A stretch of 64,000 bases of DNA from Mycobacteroides chelonae CCUG 47445 (GCF_001632805.1 NZ_CP007220.1:992001-1056000); one strand, 5' to 3'; numbered from the stretch's first letter, positions 31,031-40,494 are shown. Notes: generated by a model from the sequence alone, not told the origin. Translations and numbers: made by a program.

Positions 31031-31894
31031 ATGCCCGAACTACCCGAAGTCGAGGCGCTCGCTGACCACCTGCGGCGCCACGCCACCGGGGCGACCATCG
31101 GCCGCATCGATGTCTCGGCATTCTCGGTGCTCAAGACCTTCGATCCGCCGGTCACGTCTCTGCATGGCCACACGGTGACGGGTGCGACGCGCTGGGGCAA
31201 GTACCTGGGCCTTCAGGTTGGCAGTCACTACCTGATCACTCATTTGTCGCGAGCGGGGTGGCTGCGCTGGTCGGACAAGCTGGCCGCCGCGCCGCTCAAA
31301 CCGGGCAAGGGGCCTATCGCGCTGCGGGTTCATCTTGGAACACCCGGCGAGGCACCGGGATTCGACCTCACGGAAGCCGGCACCCAAAAGCGATTGGCTG
31401 TCTGGGTCGTGGCAGACCCGGCTGCTGTGCCGCAGATCGCCGCACTGGGGCCCGACGCCCTCTCGCTGACCGACACCGGGTTGGCCGACATCCTGTCCGG
31501 CACTACCGCACGTCTGAAGAACGTGATCACCGACCAGCGGGTGATCGCCGGGATCGGCAACGCCTACAGCGACGAGATCCTGCATGTGGCCAAGCTGTCC
31601 CCTTTCGCCAGTGGAAAGACGCTCACCGAGGGTCAACGCACGGCGCTGTACGAGGCCATGCAGTCGGTTCTCACCGATGCTGTGCAGCGCAGCGTGGGAC
31701 AACAGGCGGCGACTCTCAAGGGGGAGAAGCGATCCGGACTGCGGGTTCATGCCCGCACTGGGATGCCCTGCCCGGTGTGCGGTGACGTGGTGCGGGAGGT
31801 GTCCTTCGCCGACAAATCCTTCCAGTACTGCCCGACATGCCAGACCGGCGGCAAGGTGCTGGCCGACCGTCGGCTCTCGCGGCTCCTGAAATAA
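31031..31894 (+). CDS. Fpg/Nei family DNA glycosylase
   Basis: A 287-residue base-excision repair enzyme. The catalytic start Met-Pro2-Glu3-LPEVE is intact, as is RWGKYLGL (the conserved Lys near 57) and the helix-two-turn-helix ending VIAGIGNAYSDEILH. A zinc finger is formed by CPVC (from residue 247) and CPTC (about 267). In Fpg the hairpin before the last cysteines has an Arg (GRxTxxCPxCQ); here it reads ADKSFQYCPTC, so the damage-contacting Arg is missing or displaced. I think it is the full-length form of the mycobacterial Fpg2 type, with altered base specificity. Confidence 0.85.
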   Translation: MPELPEVEALADHLRRHATGATIGRIDVSAFSVLKTFDPPVTSLHGHTVTGATRWGKYLGLQVGSHYLITHLSRAGWLRWSDKLAAAPLKPGKGPIALRVHLGTPGEAPGFDLTEAGTQKRLAVWVVADPAAVPQIAALGPDALSLTDTGLADILSGTTARLKNVITDQRVIAGIGNAYSDEILHVAKLSPFASGKTLTEGQRTALYEAMQSVLTDAVQRSVGQQAATLKGEKRSGLRVHARTGMPCPVCGDVVREVSFADKSFQYCPTCQTGGKVLADRRLSRLLK

Positions 31895-31903
31895 AGTGGC
31901 AAC

Positions 31904-32653
31904 GTGACGCGACAGAAGATCCTCATCACCGGGGCAAGCTCCGGCCTGGGCGCCGAGATGGCCCGTCAGTTCGCCGCGAAGGGACGCGACCTGGCACTGT
32001 GCGCCCGGCGCACCGAGGCGCTGGAAGAACTCAAGGCGGAGCTGTTGGCCGCCAGCCCGGGCATCAAGGTCGCCGTGCGTTCCCTGGACGTCACCGACCA
32101 TGACTCGGTGCCGGTGGTCTTCGCCGAGCTGCGCGACGAGCTCGGCGGTCTGGATCGCGTGGTTGTGAACGCCGGAATCGCCAAGGGCTGGCACCTGGGC
32201 GGCGGCAAGTCGTGGGCCAACATCCAAACCATCGAAACCAATCTCATTGGTGCACTGGTGCAGATCGAAGCGTCGCTCGCACTGTTCAAAGAGCAGGGAC
32301 GCGGGCACCTGGTGCTTATCTCGTCGGTGACTGCCGCCAAGGGGCTACCGGGTACGAAGGCCGCGTATGCGGCCAGCAAGGCTGGGCTCTCCTCGCTGGG
32401 CGAGTCGCTGCGCGCCGAATATGCCAGTGGCCCAATCAAGGTCAGCACCATCGAGCCGGGCTACATCCAGACCGATCTGAGCGCCAAATCGCCCACCACG
32501 CCGATGATGGTGGACACCAAGACCGGCGTGACCGCCATGGTGGATGCCATCGAGAGGGAGCCCGGCCGCGCCGCGGTACCTCGCTGGCCGTGGGCCCCGG
32601 TGACCTTGATCATGCGCCTGATTCCGCCGCGTTTGGCCGGGCGCCTGGCCTAA
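31904..32653 (+). CDS. Short-chain dehydrogenase/reductase
   Basis: A 249-residue classical SDR using NAD(P). TGASSGLGAEMARQF is the cofactor loop, VVNAG the structural motif, and Ser in LISSVTAA with YAASKAG gives the catalytic Ser-Tyr-Lys set. The C-terminus carries a hydrophobic, basic stretch (PWAPVTLIMRLIPPRLAGRL) that may attach to the membrane. GTG start, nine bases after the glycosylase stop, so likely one operon with it. The substrate is unknown; the position matches Rv0945. Confidence 0.88.
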   Translation: MTRQKILITGASSGLGAEMARQFAAKGRDLALCARRTEALEELKAELLAASPGIKVAVRSLDVTDHDSVPVVFAELRDELGGLDRVVVNAGIAKGWHLGGGKSWANIQTIETNLIGALVQIEASLALFKEQGRGHLVLISSVTAAKGLPGTKAAYAASKAGLSSLGESLRAEYASGPIKVSTIEPGYIQTDLSAKSPTTPMMVDTKTGVTAMVDAIEREPGRAAVPRWPWAPVTLIMRLIPPRLAGRLA

Positions 32654-32706
32654 TCGGCCATGGGTTTCCCACATGGGACTTTGTGCCCACGTGGGATGCT
32701 GAACCT

Positions 32707-33615
32707 ATGGCCGATCAAGAGAAACCGAACGCCTCCGTCACGGTGGACTACGCCGCCGAGCTCGATGAACTCGCGAGCCTGCGCGGCGGGATCAGTCGCA
32801 CCAAAGAGGGCAAGGATGCCTGGAAACAGGGCTACCCCTACGACGAGAAGCTCAGTCGCAAGGAGTACGAGAAGACCAAACGCAAGTTGCAGATTGAACT
32901 GCTCAAGCTGCAACTGTGGGTCAAGGAACGCGGCGAGAAGATCTGCATCATCTTCGAAGGCCGGGATGCCGCCGGTAAGGGTGGATCGATCAAGAGGTTC
33001 ACCGAGCACCTCAATCCCCGCGGCGCCCGCGTCGTAGCACTCGAGAAGCCGACCTCGGTAGAGCAGACACAGTGGTACTTCCAGCGTTACACCGCGCACC
33101 TGCCCAGCGGTGGGGAGATCGTGCTGATGGACCGTTCCTGGTACAACCGGGCTGGTGTCGAGCGGGTGATGGGCTACTGCACTCCCTCGCAGGTCGCTGA
33201 ATTCCTGCGTGAGGCACCAGAATACGAACGCATGCTGGTGAATTCGGGGACGCACCTGATCAAGTTGTGGTTCTCGGTGAGCCGTAAGGAACAGCTGGCC
33301 CGCTTCGAAGCGCGACGCACCGATCCCGTGCGCCACTGGAAACTCTCGCCGACTGACCTTGCGTCTCTGGACAAGTGGGACGCCTACACCGAGGCGAAGG
33401 AGGCGATGTTCTTCTACACCGACACCGACAGCGCGCCCTGGACGGTGGTCAAGAGCAACGATAAGAAGCGTGCCCGGCTGGAGGCGATGCGCCACGTGCT
33501 CTCGCAGTTTGACTATGACAACAAGGACACCGAGATCGTGGGAGCGCCGGACCCCCTAATCGTCGGGCCGGCTTCGGCCATCTTCGAAGAAGGGGAGAAG
33601 GCCGGCTCGCGCTAG
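32707..33615 (+). CDS. ppk2: Polyphosphate kinase 2
   Basis: A 302-residue PPK2-family kinase that transfers phosphate between polyphosphate and nucleotides, mainly GDP or ADP. The Walker A-like GRDAAGKGG (near residue 83), the lid region and Walker B-like DRSWYNRAGVERVMGY are all present and complete. I set the start at the ATG at 32707, since the frame upstream only reads the SDR gene in the wrong phase. Length fits single-domain PPK2. It follows the SDR gene by 53 bases. Confidence 0.93.
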   Translation: MADQEKPNASVTVDYAAELDELASLRGGISRTKEGKDAWKQGYPYDEKLSRKEYEKTKRKLQIELLKLQLWVKERGEKICIIFEGRDAAGKGGSIKRFTEHLNPRGARVVALEKPTSVEQTQWYFQRYTAHLPSGGEIVLMDRSWYNRAGVERVMGYCTPSQVAEFLREAPEYERMLVNSGTHLIKLWFSVSRKEQLARFEARRTDPVRHWKLSPTDLASLDKWDAYTEAKEAMFFYTDTDSAPWTVVKSNDKKRARLEAMRHVLSQFDYDNKDTEIVGAPDPLIVGPASAIFEEGEKAGSR

Positions 33616-33752
33616 CCGGGCTGATGTAGCGATAGCACTGAATATTCAGCCCTGCAAGGGTTTTCGCTTAACATCTCGTTCCAGATTTGGTCACATCCAT
33701 ATGGTCCGCTCAGTGGGATGAAACATTGCCTAACTCGGATCAGGCATCGCTA

Positions 33753-33770
33753 ATGTGAGCGCACTCACAT
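33753..33770 (+). promoter_or_regulatory. CRP-type binding site
   Basis: TGTGA-GCGCAC-TCACA (33754-33769) is a perfect match to the CRP half-sites at the correct spacing; the flanking A and T extend the symmetry to ATGTGAG/CTCACAT. It lies 23 bases upstream of the preferred start of the histidine phosphatase gene. Confidence 0.7.
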
Positions 33771-33792
33771 GACCTATGGATGGGGATTCTTA

Positions 33793-35379
33793 ATGCGTGA
33801 ATCGAAAACGCGGGCAATGTCGCGTGTCCTGACGACGGTGATCGCTGCCCTTGTCTTCTCGATCGTCACCGCGGTCGCAGCCTGGGCAGCCGATCCGATG
33901 ACCATTACCTTTGTGCGACATGGCGAGTCCGAAGGCAACGCGTCGGGGAAGATCGACACCTCGGTCCCCGGACCCCACCTCACGGCTACGGGCCAACAGC
34001 AGGCGAAGGATGTCGCCGACGCGCTCGGCGGCGGTTTCGACGGCATCTATGCGTCGGACATGATCCGTACCCAGGAGACTGCCAGGCCCATGGAGGACAA
34101 ACTCGGGCAGAAGGCCACCGTGCTGGGCGGCCTGCGTGAGATAGGCGCGGGCATCTTCGAAGGGCAATCGGAGAAGGAAGGCATCGGCCGTATCGGATAC
34201 ATCGCCGCGCCCTTGCTGTGGACGTTGGGCGCACGTTTCGTGCCCGTGCCCGGAGGTGAGGACGGCAACGCGTTTGATGCCCGTGTCGATGACTCGGTGA
34301 AGACGATCTACGAGAACGGCGACCGCAATGCCGTGGTCTACTCGCATGGGGCCACCATCATGTTCTGGGTCATGATGAACGTGGACAATCCGGATCCCAC
34401 CCTGCTGCTCTCCGACCCGCTGAGTAATACCTCGGTGGTGAAGGTGGAGGGCACCCCCGAGGGAGGCTGGACGCTCAAGGAGTGGAATGGCAAGCCCGTC
34501 AACCAGAACCCGTCATTGCCGACCAAGCTGTTCGTAGATTTCCGCAACTTCTTCGTACAGCCGCAAACCACGGCGTACCGCATCCAGCAGGCGATCGCGA
34601 CCGGCGATATCTCCAAGGTGGCCGACGAGGTCGCCAAGGGAGTGGTGGACGTCATCAAGTCCACGGTGCACTTCCCGGTAGCGGTGGCGCGTGACGTCAT
34701 CAACGAGGTGCGTGGCGCATTGCCGAAGGCGCTGGACCAATCCGTCAAGCCGGAGGCCGCGGTCGCCGAAAGCAAGGTGACGGAGAGCAAGTCGACTGCT
34801 GCGCGCGAACCCAACGCCAACACCGAGCCCCACGAGTCGAAGCTCTCCGGCGCGAAGGTCATCGAGGCGAAGAAGACTGCCGCGGTGGTCGAGGTGGCAA
34901 CGGAGAAGACGGCCGGATTGGCCAAGTCGGCCGCCAAGGCCGATGAATCGGCTGCACCGGAAGCAAAGTCGCCCGAAGTAAAGGCGCCAGAGGCGAATGC
35001 GCCCGAAGTAAAGAATCCCGCCGTTCAGGCTCCGGAGGACAAGCCGCTGGCGAAGGTCATCACGCTGCCGAGCAAGCCGGTCAAGGCCAACGGTGCAACG
35101 GATTTGAGCGGCGGCAACAAGTCCGAGCCGGGTAAAACCCCGCGCGGCGTGCCGAGCGTCAAGGAACACCTCTCGGCCGCGCTCCAGAAGGCCTCTGACG
35201 CGGTTCAGAAGATCACTGGTGCGCCGTCCAAATCTGAACCCGCCGCGACCATCGGTAACAAGAGCGGACCGGCAGGCGCGGAGCCGAAGGCGGCCAAACC
35301 CGCGACCCCCAGCCCGTCGAAGAGCGGCGGGACCGAGGGGTCGGGAGCTGGCGGCTCATCCCACAAGGACGCTGCTTAA
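33793..35379 (+). CDS. Secreted histidine phosphatase with long Lys/Ala/Pro-rich tail
   Basis: A 528-residue exported protein. After a signal peptide (TVIAALVFSIVTAVAAWA, cleavage near residue 33) comes a phosphoglycerate mutase-like domain with FVRHGESEGN (catalytic His) and VYSHGAT (second His). From about residue 310 the protein turns into 215 residues rich in Lys, Ala, Glu and Pro with EAKSPEVKAPEANAPEVK-type repeats, suggesting attachment to or extension through the cell wall. I prefer the ATG at 33793 to that at 33769, because the upstream one falls on a CRP-type site and has no ribosome site. It probably removes phosphate from external substrates. Confidence 0.82.
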   Translation: MRESKTRAMSRVLTTVIAALVFSIVTAVAAWAADPMTITFVRHGESEGNASGKIDTSVPGPHLTATGQQQAKDVADALGGGFDGIYASDMIRTQETARPMEDKLGQKATVLGGLREIGAGIFEGQSEKEGIGRIGYIAAPLLWTLGARFVPVPGGEDGNAFDARVDDSVKTIYENGDRNAVVYSHGATIMFWVMMNVDNPDPTLLLSDPLSNTSVVKVEGTPEGGWTLKEWNGKPVNQNPSLPTKLFVDFRNFFVQPQTTAYRIQQAIATGDISKVADEVAKGVVDVIKSTVHFPVAVARDVINEVRGALPKALDQSVKPEAAVAESKVTESKSTAAREPNANTEPHESKLSGAKVIEAKKTAAVVEVATEKTAGLAKSAAKADESAAPEAKSPEVKAPEANAPEVKNPAVQAPEDKPLAKVITLPSKPVKANGATDLSGGNKSEPGKTPRGVPSVKEHLSAALQKASDAVQKITGAPSKSEPAATIGNKSGPAGAEPKAAKPATPSPSKSGGTEGSGAGGSSHKDAA

Positions 35380-35386
35380 CGAGCTG

Positions 35387-35421
35387 TCCTCGGCTCCACC
35401 GGTCACCGGTGGAGCCGAGGA
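35387..35421. terminator. Bidirectional terminator
   Basis: A perfect 16-base stem, TCCTCGGCTCCACCGG with CCGGTGGAGCCGAGGA, closes a three-base TCA loop at 35403-35405. The loop is the stop codon of the minus-strand gene. It separates the convergent histidine phosphatase and DapB-like genes. Confidence 0.85.
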
Positions 35422-36455
35422 TGCGCCCTGCCCGCGATGAGCGGAAGGTCAAGGTAGGACTTGAGTCCCGGCTCGGCCCTGCATACATAGGGCACGGAGT
35501 TTACGCAGTGCGCGGCCGTCGCGACGACGCCCTCGTTGGCGACGAGCCCGGCCTCGACGCTGTGGGGATGAAAGCCGGTGATCGTGCACGATGACGAGGG
35601 AGTGCCATGCACCTCGACCTCGTAGCGCGGGCCTGTCGGGCCGAACGACCAGGCGGGTTCTAAGTGTTCCTCGCCCATCAGCCAGTTCACGGCGATACGT
35701 GCGACCGCCTCGTCCCCGACGAATGCCTCCCACGAGAATTGCTGACCGGCAACGCATCCGGGTTTGATGGTGCCGATCGGAGAGTCGATGTCTGCGGTGG
35801 CGACCGCGACCTTGAGGCTGGGCCGGATCTCCACCTCTGCGAAACCCATGCCATCGAGGATCATTCGTAGGGACTGTTTGAACCCGCCGCCCAACAGTTT
35901 GGGCATGGGGCCGCTGATTGCTTCTTCGGGAGTGCCGCCGAACTTCATGATGTGTCGGATGACGTCCGGAGCGCCATAGGTGCGGATGTCTGAGTACTCC
36001 TCGGCGCGCACGTACGTTACGGCCGATGTCATAGACGAGAAGATCAGCGGATAAAGATCGGTGATGCCGCCGGGGTCAATTCCCGTGCCGTGCAGCGTTA
36101 CGTCGAACTGGCGCGCGGTGGCATCCAGATCGACACCCGAACTGTCTGGGTAGAACCAACCGACTGGGGTAACCACATTCTTTCCTGAGGCGAGTAATGC
36201 CGAGACCTCGGACGGATTGGGAAGCAGCGGGCTGTAGATCACGCAGTCGGCGTCCAGGGCGAGGATGTCTTCCAGACTGTTGGTCGTTGTGACGCCGATG
36301 GGCGCGTGCCCGATGAGCTCTCCGATATCGACGCCGGTCTTTTGCGGGGAGTGCACCCAGCACCCCACCAGCTGTAATTCCGGATGGGCGAGTACCGCGC
36401 GGATTGCCGCCTTGCCCACTTCGCCCGTCGCCCACTGGACCACTCGATAGACCAT
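35403..36455 (-). CDS. DapB-like NAD(P)-dependent dehydrogenase
   Basis: A 350-residue protein with an N-terminal dihydrodipicolinate reductase-like Rossmann fold (VVQWATGEVGKAAIRAVLAH) and a long C-terminal domain. This type is annotated in mycobacteria as a DAPDH/2,4-diaminopentanoate dehydrogenase-like family, and the true substrate is unknown; it is not the lysine-pathway DapB, which is much shorter. The ATG at 36455 has AGGAGG eight bases upstream. The stop lies in the loop of the terminator it shares with the convergent gene. It is divergent from an LLM-type oxidoreductase gene. Confidence 0.75.
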   Translation of the reverse strand: MVYRVVQWATGEVGKAAIRAVLAHPELQLVGCWVHSPQKTGVDIGELIGHAPIGVTTTNSLEDILALDADCVIYSPLLPNPSEVSALLASGKNVVTPVGWFYPDSSGVDLDATARQFDVTLHGTGIDPGGITDLYPLIFSSMTSAVTYVRAEEYSDIRTYGAPDVIRHIMKFGGTPEEAISGPMPKLLGGGFKQSLRMILDGMGFAEVEIRPSLKVAVATADIDSPIGTIKPGCVAGQQFSWEAFVGDEAVARIAVNWLMGEEHLEPAWSFGPTGPRYEVEVHGTPSSSCTITGFHPHSVEAGLVANEGVVATAAHCVNSVPYVCRAEPGLKSYLDLPLIAGRAHPRLHR

Positions 36456-36529
36456 GTCATTGCCTCCTCGCAACCGGTAGCCTCAGACCTGCATAACACC
36501 AAACAAGTGCTTGGTCCAGATCTTGAGAG

Positions 36530-37390
36530 GTGGGAATCTCGGTGATTAGACACGGATTTCGGTTTGGCACGAATCTGATCTCCCATGGCGATCCTGTCCA
36601 GATCCGTGAGCAGGTGCGGCAGGCCGAGGATTGCGGGGTGGACGTTGTTGTGGTTCCCGATCACCTTGGTGTGGGTGCGCCCTTCCCGGTGATGCTTGCC
36701 GCCGCGAGCGCCTCGACGAGCATCCGGGTCGGAAGCTTCGTACTGACTACCGGTTTCTATTCGCCGCGTCTACTTGCGCGCGACATTGCCACGATCGACC
36801 GGCTCACCGGTGGCCGCGTCGAGATCGGATTGGGGGCCGGTTATGTCGAGCAGGAGTACGAGGCAGCGGGAGTGCCGTTCCTGAGTCCCGCCGGACGCGT
36901 GCAGCAGCTCGCCGATGCTCTCGGCGCGCTGCGGGGGCTGCTTTCAAGCCCGCAGCATTGGCCGCGGCCAGTCCAGGTTCCCGTGCCGATCATGATCGCG
37001 GGCAAGGGGGACAAGATCCTGAAACTCGGGGCGCAGCAAGCCGATATCGTTGCGATCTCTGATGCGAAGACGAACACCGATCTCGCCGAACGTGCCGCAT
37101 ATGTGCTGGCAGCGGCCGGTCAACGCACTGACACGCCGGAACTGAACTTGGGGATATTCGATGTTGCGATTGACCGCGCACCTGATCTGGGGCTGATGCG
37201 TGTCTACCGGCCACATGATTCCGATGAACAGTTACTCGCCTCTCCTACGCTGTTGCACGGGTCCAAGGGGGCACTCATCGAGCGGATCATCGGGCTACGC
37301 GAAGAACTGGGCATTTCCTATCTCACGTACATGGGAGTAGATCCACGCGGGCTCAAGGATTTTCACTCGCTGATTGCCGCCCTCAGATAG
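36530..37390 (+). CDS. LLM class F420-dependent oxidoreductase
   Basis: A 286-residue luciferase-like TIM-barrel enzyme. FRFGTNLISHGDP, VVVPDHLG, TIDRLTGGRVEIGLGAGYVEQEYEAAGV and PIMIAGKGDKILKLGAQQAD are the family motifs; the last set points to the F420-binding subgroup (TIGR03621 type) rather than FMN enzymes. GTG start at 36530; GTG at 36542 is possible. It is divergent from the DapB-like gene, and a joint role in modifying a xenobiotic or lipid is possible but unsupported. Confidence 0.85.
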   Translation: MGISVIRHGFRFGTNLISHGDPVQIREQVRQAEDCGVDVVVVPDHLGVGAPFPVMLAAASASTSIRVGSFVLTTGFYSPRLLARDIATIDRLTGGRVEIGLGAGYVEQEYEAAGVPFLSPAGRVQQLADALGALRGLLSSPQHWPRPVQVPVPIMIAGKGDKILKLGAQQADIVAISDAKTNTDLAERAAYVLAAAGQRTDTPELNLGIFDVAIDRAPDLGLMRVYRPHDSDEQLLASPTLLHGSKGALIERIIGLREELGISYLTYMGVDPRGLKDFHSLIAALR

Positions 37391-37438
37391 TGACTTTCGC
37401 ATCTAGTTATGGCCGCCGCGGTCGGCGATCATGCAGTC

Positions 37439-37873
37439 ATGACGCCCGAATCGCAACCCGTGACCCTGCTGGAAAAGTACGAAAGCTGGACGCTGCTGTC
37501 CAGCGCCAAGCTGGGCAGATTGGTCGTGGTGATCGATGGAAGACCCGAGATCTTCCCGATCAACTTCGTGACCCAGCGCGGCACCGTACTGTTCCGGACG
37601 GCTGAGGGCACCAAGCTTTTCGGTGCCGTCGTGAGCGACGAGGTGCTGTTCGAGGCGGACGATCACAACGACATTGGTGGCTGGAGTGTCGTGGTGCGTG
37701 GTGCGGCACAGGTGCTGAACTCGTCGGCCGATATCGACGAGGCCGACCAGGGTGGCCTCTACCCGTGGATACCCACTGTGAAGCTGCATTATGTGCGCGT
37801 CATCCCGGCGCAGATCACCGGCCGCCGTTTCGTTTTCGGACACGAGCCGGACGGCGGCCACGTTCCGGGCTAG
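37439..37873 (+). CDS. Pyridoxamine 5'-phosphate oxidase-like flavin/F420 protein
   Basis: A 144-residue split-barrel protein. The pattern [40 protein letters not shown] and [10 protein letters not shown] is that of the PNPOx-like family, which binds FMN or F420 as a dimer. I chose the ATG at 37439; an upstream ATG at 37409 would add ten residues with no ribosome site. Its stop shares four bases (CTAG) with the stop of ctaD on the other strand. The reaction is unknown. Confidence 0.8.
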   Translation: MTPESQPVTLLEKYESWTLLSSAKLGRLVVVIDGRPEIFPINFVTQRGTVLFRTAEGTKLFGAVVSDEVLFEADDHNDIGGWSVVVRGAAQVLNSSADIDEADQGGLYPWIPTVKLHYVRVIPAQITGRRFVFGHEPDGGHVPG

Positions 37874-39549
37874 TGCCCGACGTGCGCCTCGGCGCGCATG
37901 CGCTCGGACATGTGCGGGTAGTGCAGCTCGAATGCCGGGCGCTCCGAACGGATTCGGGGCAGCTCGGTGAAGTTGTGCCGTGGCGGCGGGCAGCTGGTGG
38001 CCCACTCCAGGGAGTTGCCGAAACCCCACGGATCGTCGACCGTGACAACCTCGCCGTACCGGTAGCTCTTGAACACGTTCCACACGAACGGAAGCATCGA
38101 CGAACCGAGAATGAACGCACCGACCGTCGACACGACGTTCAACCCCGTAAAGCCATCGGTGGGCAGGTAGTCGGCGTACCGGCGCGGCATACCCTCATTG
38201 CCCAGCCAGTGCTGCACCAGGAACGTGGCATGAAAGCCGATGAAGGTCAGCCAGAAATGGAACTTGCCCAGTCGTTCGTCGAGCAGGCGGCCCGTCATCT
38301 TCGGGAACCAGAAATACACGCCAGCGAAGCTGGCGAACACGATGGTTCCGAACAACGTGTAGTGGAAATGCGCCACTACGAAGTACGAGTCGGTGACGTG
38401 GAAATCGATGGGGGGAGCGGCCAGCAGCACACCTGTGAGGCCACCGAAGAGGAAGGTGACCAGGAAACCGATCGAGAACAGCATGGGGGTTTCGAAGGTC
38501 AGCTGGCCCTTCCACATGGTGCCGATCCAGTTGAAGAACTTGATGCCCGTCGGGACGGCGATCAGGAACGTCATGAAGGAGAAGAACGGCAGCAGCACGG
38601 CGCCGGTGGCGTACATGTGGTGCGCCCACACCGCGATGGACAGCGCCGCGATACCGAGCGTCGCGTAGATCAGCGTGGTGTAACCGAAGATCGGCTTGCG
38701 GCTGAACACCGGGAAGATCTCCGAGACGATGCCGAAGAACGGCAGCGCGATGATGTACACCTCGGGGTGTCCGAAGAACCAGAACAGGTGCTGCCACAGC
38801 AGGACACCGCCGTTGGCGGGATCGAAGATGTGTGCGCCCAGGTGACGGTCGGCGGCGAGCCCGATGGCAGCCGCGGCCAGCAGCGGGAACACCAGTAGCA
38901 CAAGCACACTGACGACCAGGATGTTCCAGGTGAAGATCGGCATCCGGAACATCACCATGCCGGGGGCGCGCATGCACACGATGGTGGTGATCATGTTGAC
39001 CGCACCGAGGATGGTGCCCAGACCGCCGACGGCAACGCCCAGGATCCACAGGTCAGCACCGGCACCCGGCGAGTGGATGGCATCGGAGAGCGGGGTGTAG
39101 GCGGTCCAGCCGAAGTCGGCGGCGCCGCCGGGGGTGATGAAGCCGGCCATCGCGATGAGAGCGCCGAACAAGAAGAGCCAGAAAGATAATGCGTTCAGTC
39201 GGGGAAAGGCCACGTCGGGGGCGCCAATCTGCAATGGCAGCACCACGTTGGCGAAGCCGAACACGATGGGCGTTGCGTAGAACAGCAGCATGGCGGTGCC
39301 GTGCATGGTGAAGAGCTGGTTGTACTGCTCGTTGGACAGGAACGCGAGCCCCGGCGTGGTGAGTTCGGCGCGGATCAGCAGCGCCATCAGACCGCCCACC
39401 ATGAAGAAGGCGAAACACGTGACGAGGTACATGATTCCGATCAGCTTGTGATCGGTGGTGGTAACAAGTCTGTAGATAAGAGAGCCTTTGGGCCCTAGTC
39501 GAGGGGGAAAGGGGCGACTTGCCGTCAGTTCGAGAGATGATGTAGCCAC
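37870..39549 (-). CDS. ctaD: Cytochrome c oxidase subunit I (aa3 type)
   Basis: A 559-residue, twelve-helix catalytic subunit of the terminal oxidase that reduces oxygen and pumps protons. Haem a ligand in FTMHGTAML, CuB ligands in HPEVYI and WAHHMYATG, and haem ligands in [11 protein letters not shown] are all present. GTG start with GGAGG upstream. In M. tuberculosis ctaD lies beside serB2; here it stands alone between unrelated genes, so it may be a second copy. A 10-base inverted repeat in its leader covers the start codon (see the regulatory entry at 39546). Confidence 0.95.
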   Translation of the reverse strand: MATSSLELTASRPFPPRLGPKGSLIYRLVTTTDHKLIGIMYLVTCFAFFMVGGLMALLIRAELTTPGLAFLSNEQYNQLFTMHGTAMLLFYATPIVFGFANVVLPLQIGAPDVAFPRLNALSFWLFLFGALIAMAGFITPGGAADFGWTAYTPLSDAIHSPGAGADLWILGVAVGGLGTILGAVNMITTIVCMRAPGMVMFRMPIFTWNILVVSVLVLLVFPLLAAAAIGLAADRHLGAHIFDPANGGVLLWQHLFWFFGHPEVYIIALPFFGIVSEIFPVFSRKPIFGYTTLIYATLGIAALSIAVWAHHMYATGAVLLPFFSFMTFLIAVPTGIKFFNWIGTMWKGQLTFETPMLFSIGFLVTFLFGGLTGVLLAAPPIDFHVTDSYFVVAHFHYTLFGTIVFASFAGVYFWFPKMTGRLLDERLGKFHFWLTFIGFHATFLVQHWLGNEGMPRRYADYLPTDGFTGLNVVSTVGAFILGSSMLPFVWNVFKSYRYGEVVTVDDPWGFGNSLEWATSCPPPRHNFTELPRIRSERPAFELHYPHMSERMRAEAHVGH

Positions 39550-39607
39550 AGGAAACCTCCATACGAGACAGTCCGATTCGCCTGTGTACGTGAGGCATTT
39601 CCTGTGG
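39546..39607 (-). promoter_or_regulatory. Leader inverted repeat over the ctaD start
   Basis: CCACAGGAAA (39546-39555) and TTTCCTGTGG (39598-39607) are perfectly complementary and 42 bases apart. In the ctaD mRNA the second arm includes the GTG start and the bases just before it, so folding would hide the start. Confidence 0.35.
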
Positions 39608-39624
39608 ACATCATGCCATAGTCG

Positions 39625-40494
39625 CTACACGTCGCGCGCCCGCTGTAGATCGGCTATCGAGGACCAGTCCAAGTCGGCCTGCCCGTTGGCCAGCGCCTCA
39701 TCGAGAACCGTTCGCAGTACTTCGCCGAAGGGCAGTCGCAAGCCGGTATCTGCCGCGACGTCGAGAGCCAGCCCTACGTCTTTGCGTCCCAGAGTGGTTG
39801 TGAAACCAGCAGGTTGGTAGGTGGAGGTGGCGATGAGATTGCCGTAGCTGCTGTATGCCGGACCCTGGAACAGGGTACTGGTCAGCAAGTCGACCAGTAG
39901 TTCGGAATCTACGCCGGATCGTTCGGCCATGCTGACGGCCTCGCTCAGAGACTGGATGGCAGACGCGATCAGGAAGTTTCCGATGATCTTGACGACATTG
40001 GCCTGTCGAGGCACATCGCCTAATCGCCAGGTACGCGCCCCGATGATGTCCAGGAATGGTTGTGCTCTGTCGATGTGGTCCGAGGCGCCCGCCGATAACA
40101 CCTGTAGTTGGCCGGCCTGTGCCACGGGGACCCGGCCGAACACGGGCGCGGCAACGTATCCCACGTTGTACTCGGCATGCAGTGCCGTGGCCCGGTCGGC
40201 CAGCTGCGTGCTGACGGTCGCAAGGTTGACATGCAAAGCTCCCGATGCTGCCCCGAGAATCTCTGCTGTCAAAAAGGTTTCGGTTACGGCGTGGTCATCG
40301 GCCAGCACAGAGAACACCACTGCGGAGTCAAAGGCCCGTGCGGGGGAGTGGAGTGGGCGAGCGCCCGCGGCCGCCAATTCGTCGACGGCGCCGGGAGACC
40401 TGTTCCACACGGAGACTTCATGTCCGGCCTGAAGAAGATTGTGTGCCATGGCCTTTCCCATGGCTCCCAGTCCGACGACGGCTATTGTGCTCAC
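39625..40494 (-). CDS. 3-hydroxyisobutyrate dehydrogenase-like NAD(P) enzyme
   Basis: A 289-residue beta-hydroxyacid dehydrogenase. VVGLGAMGKAMAHNLLQAGH is the nucleotide-binding motif, and the catalytic Lys lies in NVVKIIGNFLIASAIQSLSE. The substrate-binding motif usually DxPVSGG is replaced by APVFGRVPVAQAG, as in imine reductase or glyoxylate reductase-like members, so an imine reductase role should be considered. The GTG start overlaps the VOC gene stop by four bases (GTGA), so the two are coupled. A CGNR regulator is divergent upstream. Confidence 0.82.
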   Translation of the reverse strand: MSTIAVVGLGAMGKAMAHNLLQAGHEVSVWNRSPGAVDELAAAGARPLHSPARAFDSAVVFSVLADDHAVTETFLTAEILGAASGALHVNLATVSTQLADRATALHAEYNVGYVAAPVFGRVPVAQAGQLQVLSAGASDHIDRAQPFLDIIGARTWRLGDVPRQANVVKIIGNFLIASAIQSLSEAVSMAERSGVDSELLVDLLTSTLFQGPAYSSYGNLIATSTYQPAGFTTTLGRKDVGLALDVAADTGLRLPFGEVLRTVLDEALANGQADLDWSSIADLQRARDV

